Both the position numbers and the translations under genes were made by a program. The notes under the pieces were generated by a model. That model made no database searches. It was not told the DNA's origin and saw only the letters and a program-made list of their open reading frames with translations. A DNA stretch of 64,000 nt from an uncultured Lachnospiraceae bacterium (lineage in GTDB: Bacteria > Bacillota > Clostridia > Lachnospirales > Lachnospiraceae), in assembly GCA_910587955.1 (NCBI GenBank), contig CAJUNN010000001.1, forward strand, positions 62,001-126,000, read 5' to 3'. Of the stretch, positions 9,124 to 17,981 are shown piece by piece (the stretch's first letter is position 1; each line of letters opens with the position of its first letter).

Positions 9124-9941
9124 TGGAGCAAAGGACACTGACAGCCGAGGTGTTTATAGATACGGGAAAAGATTTCCGGCCGGAGGATTCCCTTCAGGCG
9201 GAATATATCTGGGTGCCGGGGGAAATCCAAACCCTGGAATTTGATTTGAGCGTTTTTGAAACTACCCGGGGCTTCCGTTTTGATCCCCTTCTGGAGGACA
9301 GCAGCATGGTGAAGCTTTTGGAGCTTGTGCTGACTTATGATGGAGGCGAGCAAAAGACCATTGAGCAGAGTCGGATCAAGACAAACAGTGATGTGGATTT
9401 TGAACCGATTTTTGTGTATCTTCATAAAGACCCTAAATTTTTTGTGGATGAGGCCCTCTGCGTGAAGCTTGTGAGGGCAGAAGTGCGCTTTCAGGTGCTG
9501 GAGCTTGGGTTGGGGGAGAAAGACTACTGGCAGGAGATCAAAAAGCACAGTGTCTCCGAAAAGGAGAAGGCCCAGCTTTTGCATAAATTGGAACTGTCTA
9601 TGAATCAAAACCGGGAGCTGGAACAGGAAAACCGCAGGCTGCGGATCGAGGAGGCGGATATTTACGCTTCCGGAATCTGGAAACTGCAGCACGATGCGAA
9701 AGGGCCTTTCAAAGTGATATTTGGAAAGGGGAATATCCTGACCTTTCTGGCAGCAGTGTATCTGGCCCTTTGTTCGGAACTTTTTATTTTTAACAACGCT
9801 TATTATTCTGCGCCCAGACCCAACGATCAGGTGCTGGTTTTTAGTTTTTTTCGTTTCGGCATGGTGTGGCTGGGCGTGTTTGTACTGCTTGCAGTGCTGA
9901 ATGCCATGGTTCAGAAAGGATACCGACGTGAGCTTGCTTAG
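9123..9941 (+). CDS. Unknown protein: beta-rich N-terminus, coiled coil, C-terminal membrane helices
   Basis: I cannot assign a function. The 272-residue product has a hydrophilic N-terminal half with the pattern FIDTGKDF...LRFDP-like (here FRFDPLL), a kind of beta domain that I recall from Clostridia glycan-locus proteins. A charged heptad-like stretch around residues 145-180 predicts a coiled coil ending in a SGIWKLQ motif. Two hydrophobic segments lie near residues 203-222 and 240-262. The ATG at 9123 overlaps the rfbC stop, and AGGAG precedes it. It overlaps the ABC permease gene downstream. Because the partner ATPase lacks a C-terminal sugar-binding domain, this protein could be an accessory factor for export; that is inference. 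Confidence 0.7.
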   Translation: MEQRTLTAEVFIDTGKDFRPEDSLQAEYIWVPGEIQTLEFDLSVFETTRGFRFDPLLEDSSMVKLLELVLTYDGGEQKTIEQSRIKTNSDVDFEPIFVYLHKDPKFFVDEALCVKLVRAEVRFQVLELGLGEKDYWQEIKKHSVSEKEKAQLLHKLELSMNQNRELEQENRRLRIEEADIYASGIWKLQHDAKGPFKVIFGKGNILTFLAAVYLALCSELFIFNNAYYSAPRPNDQVLVFSFFRFGMVWLGVFVLLAVLNAMVQKGYRRELA

Positions 9942-10716
9942 TGTTTTTGTGAGATACCGGGACCTGATCAGCCAGCTGGTCATACGGGATATTAAAACCA
10001 AATACCGCCGTTCCATTCTGGGACTTTTGTGGACGGTGCTGAATCCTCTGCTGATGATGGCTGTGCTGTCCATTGTATTTTCTTATTTCTTTTCCAGATA
10101 CGGAAATATTGAAAATTTTCCGGTGTACCTTCTTTGCGGCCAGTTGATTTTTAATTTTTTCAATGAGTCTACCAGCATTTCCATGGGCTCCATCGTACAC
10201 AGCGGAGAACTGATCAAAAAGGTTTATGTGCCCAAGTACCTTTTTCCGATCTCGAAGGTTATGTCCAGCGGTGTGAATCTGCTGTCTTCCATGATTGCCC
10301 TGATTATTGTGATGATTGTCACACAGGCAAGGGTGACGCCTACGGTGCTGCTGGCGGTGTTTCCTCTTTTGTATGTGCTGCTGTTTTCCACAGGTGTGAG
10401 CCTGTTTTTGTCGGCGGTGGCCGTGAGCTTCCGGGATTTGATGCACCTGTACAGTGTGATTACTACGGCCTGGATGTATCTGACGCCGGTAATTTATCCA
10501 ATGGAGATTTTGGACAATGCTCCCCAGTGGGTGAAGTTTATTGTAAATGCCAATCCCATGACCGGATTCATTAAAATTTTCCGTTGCGTGGTTCTGGAAG
10601 GCGTGACGGCTCCGGCTATCCTTCATGTCCAGAGTCTTGCTTGGTGCCTGGCCGCCCTGCTGATTGGTTCCCTGGTGTTTAAAAAAGCCCAGGACGGATT
10701 TATTTTGAAGATTTAG
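9928..10716 (+). CDS. wzm: Polysaccharide ABC transporter permease (Wzm/RgpC type)
   Basis: This is the membrane half of an ABC-2 exporter moving lipid-linked glycan across the cytoplasmic membrane. The protein has six hydrophobic segments, starts with the family-typical RYRDLISQLVIRDIKTKYR stretch and continues into LGLLWTVLNPLLMM. A GTG at 9928 behind AAAGGA gives 262 residues, the normal size, and overlaps the upstream gene by 14 bases; an ATG at 9901 is an alternative. The ATPase gene follows after 11 bases. Confidence 0.9.
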   Translation: MSLLSVFVRYRDLISQLVIRDIKTKYRRSILGLLWTVLNPLLMMAVLSIVFSYFFSRYGNIENFPVYLLCGQLIFNFFNESTSISMGSIVHSGELIKKVYVPKYLFPISKVMSSGVNLLSSMIALIIVMIVTQARVTPTVLLAVFPLLYVLLFSTGVSLFLSAVAVSFRDLMHLYSVITTAWMYLTPVIYPMEILDNAPQWVKFIVNANPMTGFIKIFRCVVLEGVTAPAILHVQSLAWCLAALLIGSLVFKKAQDGFILKI

Positions 10717-10727
10717 GAGCGCAACCC

Positions 10728-11474
10728 ATGAAAATAGAAAATGCCATTGAGGTAAAGGATGTGTCCATGTGCTTCAACCTCTCCAGGGAAAAAGTGGACA
10801 GTATCAAAGAATATGTGATCAAGGCCCTGAAGCGCCAGCTTTTTTATGAGGAGTTCTGGGCGTTGAATGATGTAAGCTTTGAGATACGCAAAGGTGATTC
10901 CGTGGGACTGGTGGGAATGAACGGATCCGGGAAGAGCACCATGCTGAAAATCATTGCCGGTGTCCTGAAGCCTACGAAGGGGACGGTGGAGACTGCCGGA
11001 ACCATTGCGCCCATGATTGAGCTGGGAGCAGGTTTTGACCACGATCTGACGGCCCGGGAAAATATTTTCCTGAACGGATCCCTTATTGGCTACCCGAAGG
11101 AGATGCTGGAAGATCGGTTTGAGGATATCATTTCCTTTGCAGGATTGGAGCGGTTTGTGGATGTTCCCATTAAGAATTTTTCGTCCGGTATGCTGGCGCG
11201 GCTGGGATTTTCCATCGCTACTATTGTGGATGCGGATATTTTGATTATTGATGAGATTTTATCTGTGGGAGATTACCAGTTCCAGAATAAGTGTAAGAAG
11301 CGTATCCGGGAGATGATGGATCGGAATACCACGGTGCTTTTCGTATCCCACAGCATTGAGCAGGTAAAAGAAATCTGCAGAAAGGCTGTCTGGATCGACC
11401 GGGGACATATCCGGATGATGGGTGAGGCGGAGGAAGTCTGCGACGCCTATGAAGATCCGGGGGCAAAGGAATAA
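10728..11474 (+). CDS. wzt: Polysaccharide ABC transporter ATPase (Wzt/RgpD type), no C-terminal sugar-binding domain
   Basis: This is the ATPase partner of the preceding permease. It has Walker A GMNGSGKST near residue 66, the FSSGMLARLGF signature and Walker B ILIIDEIL. Teichoic-acid/O-antigen subtype features such as ELGAGFDHDLTARENI are clear. At 248 residues it ends right after the nucleotide-binding domain, so the C-terminal carbohydrate-recognition domain of long Wzt proteins is absent. AGGAG lies 10 bases before the ATG. With WbaP-like and LCP genes downstream, export of a lipid-linked wall polysaccharide is the likely role. Confidence 0.9.
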   Translation: MKIENAIEVKDVSMCFNLSREKVDSIKEYVIKALKRQLFYEEFWALNDVSFEIRKGDSVGLVGMNGSGKSTMLKIIAGVLKPTKGTVETAGTIAPMIELGAGFDHDLTARENIFLNGSLIGYPKEMLEDRFEDIISFAGLERFVDVPIKNFSSGMLARLGFSIATIVDADILIIDEILSVGDYQFQNKCKKRIREMMDRNTTVLFVSHSIEQVKEICRKAVWIDRGHIRMMGEAEEVCDAYEDPGAKE

Positions 11475-11484
11475 GAGGGAAGAC

Positions 11485-13446
11485 ATGGAGAATCAGGAAT
11501 TACAAAATGATTATAGAAAGCTGTATGAGGCCGAGCGGGAGAAAACGGAGGTTCTTTTAAGCAAGATTGAAGAGTCGGAACGGGAGATCGAGGAGCTGAA
11601 TTTTAAACTGAACCGGATCAAAGGCAGTTTTGCCTGGAAGCTGGCTGCCCCTCTGCGCAAGGGGCTTCATTTTTATGAGAAGACCCGGGATCGCCTGACC
11701 CGGTATGGTTCCATTCCCGGTATTATGCGGAAAGTGCGCAGCAAGGTGCGGGAGCGAAGGAATATGAAGAGCCACGGCACGGCTAGCTTCCCCTCACCGG
11801 AGGAAGCGCGTGCCCAGCGGGAAACGGTATTTCCGCGGAAGGTGAAGTACAGCATTCTTGTTCCCCTTTATAATACGCCGGAAAAGTTTCTGGCGGATAT
11901 GCTGGACTGTGTACAGGCACAGACTTATGAGAACTGGGAGCTCTGCCTGGCGGACGGAAGCGATCGCGAACATGCTTATGTGGGAGATATGTGCAGGAAC
12001 CGTGCGGAGAAAGACGGACGCATTGTTTATCACACATTGGATCGCAACTATGGAATTTCGGGAAATACCAACGAGTGTCTGAAGCTGGCTACCGGCGACT
12101 ATATCGCTTTGTTTGACCATGACGATATTCTCCATCCTTCGGTGCTCTATGAGTATACAAAGGTAATCAACGAGACGGGAGCGGATTACCTCTACTGCGA
12201 CGAGATTACCTTTGAAGGGGACAGCGTTGATCACATGATCGTGCTGCACTTCAAGCCGGATTTTGCCATTGACAATCTGAGGGGCAACAATTACATCTGC
12301 CATTTTTCCGCTTTCTCCAGGGAGCTGCTGGACGAGGCGGGGGTGTTTCGGAGCGCTTATGACGGGAGCCAGGATCACGATATGATTCTGCGCCTGACCG
12401 CGAAGGCGCAGAAGGTATATCATGTGCCGAAAGCTCTGTACTATTGGCGTTCCCACAAGGCGTCTGTTGCCCAGGACATCAACGCCAAGACTTATGCGGT
12501 GGATGCGGCTAAGCGGGCGGTCCATGATCATATCCTGGAGGTCTACGGCATGGACGCCAAGGTGGAGAGTACCAGAGCTTTTCCGACCATCTTCCGGATA
12601 CGCTATCCCCTTATGGAGAAACCCTTGGTTTCCATTGTGATCCCCAATAAGGATCATATGGAGGATTTGTCCCGCTGTGTGGAGTCTATTCTCCAGAAAT
12701 CCTCCTATCCCAGCTATGAGATTATTGTGGTGGAGAACAACAGCGAGACGAAAGAAATTTTTGATTATTATAAGGTTTTGGAACATCATGAAAACATCCG
12801 CGTTGTAAAATACGAGGGGGATTTCAATTATTCCCGGATTAACAATTTCGGTGTTTCCTTTGCCAAGGGGAAATACGTGCTGCTGCTGAACAACGATATG
12901 AAGGTGATTACCCGGGAGTGGATGGAGGAGCTTTTGATGTATGCCCAGCGGCCGGATGTGGCGGCAGTGGGGGGCAAGCTCTACTATGCGGATAACTCGA
13001 TTCAGCATGCGGGCATTGTGATTGGACTTGGAGCCCACCGGGCGGCGGGACATACCCATTATAAGGACGACAAGATGCACTTGGGATATATGGGAAGGCT
13101 GTGTTATGCCCAGGATGTGACGGCGGTGACAGGGGCTTGTCTCCTGGTAGGCCGGCAACAGTATGATGAGGTAGGCGGCCTGGACGAAGCCTTCAGCGTA
13201 GCCTTTAATGATGTGGATTTCTGCCTGAAGCTGCGCAGAGCCGGGTATCTCAATGTATTTACGCCTTTCTGCGAGCTCTTCCACTATGAATCCAAGAGCC
13301 GGGGGATGGAGGAAGGGGAGAAGCTGAAGCGTTTCCAGAATGAGGTGGCTCTTTTCCGGGAGAAATGGAAGGCAGAGCTGGAGGCGGGAGATCCCTATTT
13401 CAATCCCAACTTTTCTCTGGATTATTCCGATTATACGATTAAATGA
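11485..13446 (+). CDS. Tandem-domain GT2 glycosyltransferase with N-terminal coiled coil
   Basis: This 653-residue soluble or peripheral enzyme has two GT2 domains. The N-terminal 60 residues are heptad-like and end in the SFAWKLAAPLR motif common to glycan-locus transferases. GT2 domain 1 starts near residue 122 (SILVPLYNTP) with the FDHDDILHP DxD-type motif and GSQDHDMILR. Domain 2 starts near residue 380 (VSIVIPNKD) with LLNNDM and a FNDVDFCLKL motif. Such two-domain enzymes often add two sugars, frequently rhamnose, to the growing chain; the sugar here is unknown. The ATG at 11485 follows GAGGGAAG. Confidence 0.85.
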   Translation: MENQELQNDYRKLYEAEREKTEVLLSKIEESEREIEELNFKLNRIKGSFAWKLAAPLRKGLHFYEKTRDRLTRYGSIPGIMRKVRSKVRERRNMKSHGTASFPSPEEARAQRETVFPRKVKYSILVPLYNTPEKFLADMLDCVQAQTYENWELCLADGSDREHAYVGDMCRNRAEKDGRIVYHTLDRNYGISGNTNECLKLATGDYIALFDHDDILHPSVLYEYTKVINETGADYLYCDEITFEGDSVDHMIVLHFKPDFAIDNLRGNNYICHFSAFSRELLDEAGVFRSAYDGSQDHDMILRLTAKAQKVYHVPKALYYWRSHKASVAQDINAKTYAVDAAKRAVHDHILEVYGMDAKVESTRAFPTIFRIRYPLMEKPLVSIVIPNKDHMEDLSRCVESILQKSSYPSYEIIVVENNSETKEIFDYYKVLEHHENIRVVKYEGDFNYSRINNFGVSFAKGKYVLLLNNDMKVITREWMEELLMYAQRPDVAAVGGKLYYADNSIQHAGIVIGLGAHRAAGHTHYKDDKMHLGYMGRLCYAQDVTAVTGACLLVGRQQYDEVGGLDEAFSVAFNDVDFCLKLRRAGYLNVFTPFCELFHYESKSRGMEEGEKLKRFQNEVALFREKWKAELEAGDPYFNPNFSLDYSDYTIK

Positions 13447-13466
13447 GAGACAGGAGAAGACATGAA

Positions 13467-15269
13467 ATGAAGGGCAGAAGATATCCGGAAATTGCAAAGA
13501 CAGGGGCAGTGCTTGGGGCATTTCTGGCAGTGCTGGGATTCCAGCTTCTATACAGCATTTACGAGGGAGATAATACCATGCTGTCCGACAGCGTGTTCAG
13601 CCTTTTGTCTTTTGGTGCTTTTCTTTTCCTTGGCTTGCAGACGGTAAAGGAGTCTCCGGATCGCCGGACCTGCCTCTATGGCCTGGCGGGGGGCGGAGTG
13701 TTTGCGGCCTTGACGTCCATGGGCTTTTCCCTGAATTATACGGATACTATCTGGCATAGAAATACATTTCTGGCATTTCTTTGCCTGACCCCTTTTTTTA
13801 CAGCCTGTGTTATTCTGGCTCTTTTAAAAATCAGGCGCAAAAATAAAGAGGATAATATAGGAACAGATGCTTTTTCTGGTAAGGAGAAACGCCGCTGGTT
13901 TCTGCTCTGCTGGCTTTTCCTGTTTTTATCCTGGGTTCCGGTTCTTCTGGCATCCTGGCCGGGGATTTTTTCCTATGACAGCGGAATGCAGCTTGTGAGT
14001 TTTATGGACGGGGAGATAACGGGCCACCATCCCATTCTGCACACCTGCCTGCTGGGAGGCTGCATGAAGATAGGAAAGCTTTTGTTTGGCTCCAATTACG
14101 GGGGAGCAGCTCTTTATTCTCTGGTGCAGATGCTTGTAATGTCCGGCTTGTATGCCTATGTATGCCTTTATCTGAAAGAGCGGTGTGCGCCCCGCTGGCT
14201 TCAGATTGGAACGTTTGTCTTTTTTGCGGTACATCCCGTCAATAGCCTGATGGCCCTGTGCGCCACAAAGGATTCTATCTTTGGAGCACTTTTTGCCGCG
14301 TTTCTTGTGCGCTTGCTGAAAATGGAGGAAGACAGAGAAGGGTTTTTCGGTTCGGTGCGGCAGCAGATCTATTTTTGTCTGCATGCTTTTTTGGTGTTTG
14401 CTTTCCGGAACAACGGGTTCCATACTTTTTTGCTGTGCACTCCGTTTTTCCTACTGCTGTTCCGCAAGTATTGGAAACGCATGGGAATTTTGTGCCTCAT
14501 ATGCCTGATGCTCTGGCCTCTTTATACTGGGCCTGTATACCGTATGCTTGGCATTCCCAAAAGCGATCCCAGGGAGATGTACAGTGTGGTAATGCAGTCT
14601 GCAGCCCGGGTTTACAACCTGGATTACCTGGGGCTTACGGAGGAGGAAAAAGAGGGATTTCTCTCTATTATCTCCGAGTACGGGATGGAGTCTTATCTCT
14701 CCCGCTTTGCGGATCCGGTAAAGAGCCAGTTTAAAGGGGAGAAATTTGCGGAGAATCCGGGACCTTTTCTAAAGGCCTGGGTTTCCGCCGGAATGCGTCA
14801 TAAGAAAATTTATATTGATTCTTTTCTGGCCAACACCTTCGGCTATTGGTATCCGGGTAATTCTCTGGTGAAAACCAATGACGGAACGGATTATTTTGAA
14901 TACTGCTGCAAGTATATCCGGGAGGATGTGGATGTGGAGATGAGGCCGGTGCTTCCGGCCCTGTCGGAGTTTTACCAGAGAATCGGGAATGAAGCTTCTT
15001 TTCAGCATGTACCTGTAGTTTCCGCAACCTTTAACCTGGGAACCTACACCTGGCTTCTTTTGTTTGCCCTGATGTTTTTGCTATACCGGAGGCAGTATGG
15101 AGGGCTGACGGCACTGCTTCCTCTGCTGATGTACTTTTTTACATCCCTGCTGGGGCCTATTGTGAAGATGCGCTATCACTATCCGCTGATTGCCGGGGTG
15201 CCGCTGATACTGTATTTGATTTGGAAATATGCAAAGATAGAAAGGGAGGGGCGGTCATGGACAAAATAG
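13467..15269 (+). CDS. Polytopic membrane protein, DUF6020-like
   Basis: The 600-residue product has about twelve hydrophobic segments. The loop after the fifth segment holds SWPGIFSYDSGMQL followed by GHHPILHT, the hallmark Asp and His pattern of this group, then ATKDSIFG and FRNNGFH. The arrangement resembles GT-C transferases using lipid-linked sugars, but the family is uncharacterised. The ATG at 13467 has AGGAG ten bases upstream; an ATG at 13443 overlapping the preceding stop is also possible. The 3' end overlaps the next gene by 13 bases. It is related to the truncated gene at 1-1485. Confidence 0.7.
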   Translation: MKGRRYPEIAKTGAVLGAFLAVLGFQLLYSIYEGDNTMLSDSVFSLLSFGAFLFLGLQTVKESPDRRTCLYGLAGGGVFAALTSMGFSLNYTDTIWHRNTFLAFLCLTPFFTACVILALLKIRRKNKEDNIGTDAFSGKEKRRWFLLCWLFLFLSWVPVLLASWPGIFSYDSGMQLVSFMDGEITGHHPILHTCLLGGCMKIGKLLFGSNYGGAALYSLVQMLVMSGLYAYVCLYLKERCAPRWLQIGTFVFFAVHPVNSLMALCATKDSIFGALFAAFLVRLLKMEEDREGFFGSVRQQIYFCLHAFLVFAFRNNGFHTFLLCTPFFLLLFRKYWKRMGILCLICLMLWPLYTGPVYRMLGIPKSDPREMYSVVMQSAARVYNLDYLGLTEEEKEGFLSIISEYGMESYLSRFADPVKSQFKGEKFAENPGPFLKAWVSAGMRHKKIYIDSFLANTFGYWYPGNSLVKTNDGTDYFEYCCKYIREDVDVEMRPVLPALSEFYQRIGNEASFQHVPVVSATFNLGTYTWLLLFALMFLLYRRQYGGLTALLPLLMYFFTSLLGPIVKMRYHYPLIAGVPLILYLIWKYAKIEREGRSWTK

Positions 15270-16210
15270 CGGTACTGATTCCCTGCTACAATGAGTCGAA
15301 AACCGTAAAAAAAGTGGTGGAGGATTTTCGAAAGGTTCTGCCGGAGGCCGTGGTCTATGTCTATGACAACAATTCTACGGACGGGACGGATGAGCTTGCC
15401 AGAAAGGCTGGTGCTGTGGTGCGCTATGAGAGGCAGCAGGGCAAGGGAAGCGTGATCCGGAGGATGTTCCGGGAGATAGACGCCGAAGTTTACCTGATGG
15501 TGGACGGGGACGATACGTATCCGGCGGAGGCGGCTCCTGAAATGGTGCGCAGAGTGCGGGAAGAGCAGGCGGATATGGTGGTGGGAGACCGCCTTTCCTC
15601 TACGTATTATACGGAAAACAAGCGGCCTTTTCATAACGCAGGCAATTCCTTTGTGAAGAACTGCATCAACCGCTTTTTTGATACGGATATCCAGGATATT
15701 ATGACTGGATACCGGGCTTTTAACTATCCTTTCGTAAAGACGTTCCCCGTTCTATCTAGGGGATTTGAGATTGAGACGGAGATGAGCATTCATGCGGCGG
15801 ATAAGCGGATGCAGGTGAGCAATGTGGTGATTGATTACCGGGACCGGCCGGAAGGCAGTGTCTCCAAGCTGAATACCTTTTCCGATGGATTCCGGGTGTT
15901 GGCACGGATTTTAAGTTTGTATAAGAATTATAAGCCGTTTCAATTCTTCTCTTTGCTGTCTGTAGTTCTGACAGTGCTGGGAGTGGGATTTCTGATTCCC
16001 ATTCTTACAGAGTATTTCCGGACGAGCCTGGTGCCCCGCTTTCCGACCTTGATTGTTTGCTGTTTTGTGCTGGTGGCTGCGCTGCAGTCGTTTTTTGCAG
16101 GGCTGGTGCTGCAGAGTATGGAGCAGAAAAATAAGCAGGATTTTGAGATGCAGCTTTTGCAGGTGGCAAGTAATTACCATAGCCTGTACAGGGAGACAGA
16201 GGAACCATAA
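15257..16210 (+). CDS. GT2 glycosyltransferase with C-terminal membrane helices (GtrB/DPM1-like)
   Basis: The 317-residue protein has a GT2 domain (VLIPCYNESKTV, DNNSTDGT, then MVDGDDTYP with the DxD motif) and two C-terminal hydrophobic segments near residues 236-285. This layout is typical of enzymes that load a sugar onto undecaprenyl phosphate at the inner membrane face. GGGAGG precedes the ATG. The two following genes encode large polytopic proteins that could use the lipid-linked sugar outside. The sugar itself cannot be read from the sequence. Confidence 0.85.
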   Translation: MDKIAVLIPCYNESKTVKKVVEDFRKVLPEAVVYVYDNNSTDGTDELARKAGAVVRYERQQGKGSVIRRMFREIDAEVYLMVDGDDTYPAEAAPEMVRRVREEQADMVVGDRLSSTYYTENKRPFHNAGNSFVKNCINRFFDTDIQDIMTGYRAFNYPFVKTFPVLSRGFEIETEMSIHAADKRMQVSNVVIDYRDRPEGSVSKLNTFSDGFRVLARILSLYKNYKPFQFFSLLSVVLTVLGVGFLIPILTEYFRTSLVPRFPTLIVCCFVLVAALQSFFAGLVLQSMEQKNKQDFEMQLLQVASNYHSLYRETEEP

Positions 16211-17973
16211 TGAGAGAAAAGAGGTATCAAATCTGGCCGGGAATGTTTGCGTCCCTGGTACTTTCCGCAGTGTGCGGGATTTTGGTGTATCGGGTGACGG
16301 GATTTACTTATGCCATTGCGGATGATGTGATTATGCGGGATATCGCTTCCGGGGCATTTACAGGGACACCGGACGGACATTTGATTTTTATTCAGTACGC
16401 ATTGGGATTTGCCGTTAGCAGGCTCTATCTGCTGAACCAAAATGTAGATTGGTATGGATTTATTCTGGCCGGAGTTCTCTTTCTGGGACTTGCGGCGGTT
16501 CTGTACCGCGGTTTGACAGCGGCGAAAAACCTGTGGTGGAAAGCAGCCTATGCCAGTATTGTACTGGGGCTTTTCGGCGTTGCCATGGTGCCTCATGCCG
16601 CACAGTTTGAGTGGACCATCAGTGCGGCCATGCTGGGCTCTGCAGCTTTGTATTTGTATGTGACTGCTGCAGAAAAGGTCCGGACTGCAGACGGCATTTT
16701 TATCTGGTTTTTCCTGGTTCTGACTTACTGCATTCGATATGATGTATTTTTTATGGTACTTCCGGGCTTTGGAATTGTTTTTTTGTGGCGTTTTCTCTGG
16801 CGGAAGGAGAAAAAGTTGTCTTTTCGGGCTGGCGAGATGATTTTGCCGGCAATGGTCTTTCTGACGGTAGGACTTGTGATGCTTACGGAGCATTTTGCAT
16901 ATCCGGGGGAGGGGTGGAGAGAGTTCCGAAGATTTCAGAATGCCAGATCCCAAGTATATGATTATTCCGAGGTTCTTCTTTATGAGACGAATCCGGCTTT
17001 TTTTCAAGAATTGGGATTGGATGAGCACGATGTCCGGAATATCCGCCACTATGCCCTTTATTTGGTAAAAGGTATGGATGCGGAGATGATGGAACAGGTA
17101 AGCCTGGAGGCAGAGCGCCAGAATTCTCTGCCGGGGGGATTTTCGGAGAAGCTTCGAAGAGGAATGGGACTTACTGTTCGGGAGTTTACAGCATCCAGGT
17201 ACTTTGCAGCCAGCATCCCTGCATTTTTGTTTCTCCTGGGGGTACTCATCTTTGCAGCTTTATTCGAAAAAGGAATATTGTTTCCCCTGCTTTTTTTTCT
17301 TGGAGCGGAAGGGGGGTTGTGGCTGTGGCTGGGTTATCAGGGACGCCTTCCGGAGCGGGTGGCATTTTCTATGTATCTTGTGCTGCTTTTGGGGATTGCA
17401 GGAGCTTTTTACCGGCTTTATTTGAGTGCTGAGGGAGAATCGGAGATGGCAGTCCTGAGAGGATGGAAGGCCGGAAAGACGGCGATTCAGAGTAGAAGGC
17501 GCAAAAACGGAATGGTTTTGGCTGTATGTTTGTTCTGCATGGGTGCGGCTGCGGTTCAGTGGGTGCAGGTTGTCTCTCGGTCTTCCGGGGAGCCTTTGAA
17601 CTACCAGCTTTTTAAAGAGGCATGTAAAAATCATACGGATCATTTTTACTTTATCGAAACCTTTATGGCAGAGCCCCTGGGAGGAGCTATGGTGACTATG
17701 AACGGGGATTTCCGGCAGAACCGTTGTCTTACCTTGGGAGATTGGTACAGTATCTCACCGCTTGATAAAAAGCGCTTTGAAAGTCTTGGAATTACGGATG
17801 TGGAGCAGACGATTGTAACGGATCCGGGAGCTTATCTGGTGGTTTGGGAGAAAGAGGAGCCTGGATTTTATGAGACTTATTTTACGGCACGCTATCCGGG
17901 AAGCAGGATGGTCTTAAGCGAGGTCCGGGAGATAGAGGGAAGAAAGTACTATTTATATCAGGTACAGAGGTGA
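16210..17973 (+). CDS. Polytopic membrane protein, first of two tandem paralogues
   Basis: I do not recognise a named family. The 587-residue protein has about twelve hydrophobic segments and a hydrophilic C-terminus. After the first segment it has IADDVIMRDIASG and TGTPDGHLIF, with NVDWYGF further on. The downstream gene has the same order (INDDVAMRNVAAG, TGTPDAHLIH, GLDWYGL), so the two are paralogues. The acidic pair in the first external loop recalls GT-C transferases. Its ATG overlaps the stop of the GT2 gene, implying coupled translation. Confidence 0.7.
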   Translation: MREKRYQIWPGMFASLVLSAVCGILVYRVTGFTYAIADDVIMRDIASGAFTGTPDGHLIFIQYALGFAVSRLYLLNQNVDWYGFILAGVLFLGLAAVLYRGLTAAKNLWWKAAYASIVLGLFGVAMVPHAAQFEWTISAAMLGSAALYLYVTAAEKVRTADGIFIWFFLVLTYCIRYDVFFMVLPGFGIVFLWRFLWRKEKKLSFRAGEMILPAMVFLTVGLVMLTEHFAYPGEGWREFRRFQNARSQVYDYSEVLLYETNPAFFQELGLDEHDVRNIRHYALYLVKGMDAEMMEQVSLEAERQNSLPGGFSEKLRRGMGLTVREFTASRYFAASIPAFLFLLGVLIFAALFEKGILFPLLFFLGAEGGLWLWLGYQGRLPERVAFSMYLVLLLGIAGAFYRLYLSAEGESEMAVLRGWKAGKTAIQSRRRKNGMVLAVCLFCMGAAAVQWVQVVSRSSGEPLNYQLFKEACKNHTDHFYFIETFMAEPLGGAMVTMNGDFRQNRCLTLGDWYSISPLDKKRFESLGITDVEQTIVTDPGAYLVVWEKEEPGFYETYFTARYPGSRMVLSEVREIEGRKYYLYQVQR

Positions 17974-17981
17974 AAACAGTA

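Noticed and set aside
11794..13521. Long minus-strand open frame of 575 codons opposite the tandem GT2 gene
   Set aside because: It is the antisense shadow of a clear two-domain glycosyltransferase, has no ribosome binding site, and its translation is rich in His and Arg runs without recognisable domains.
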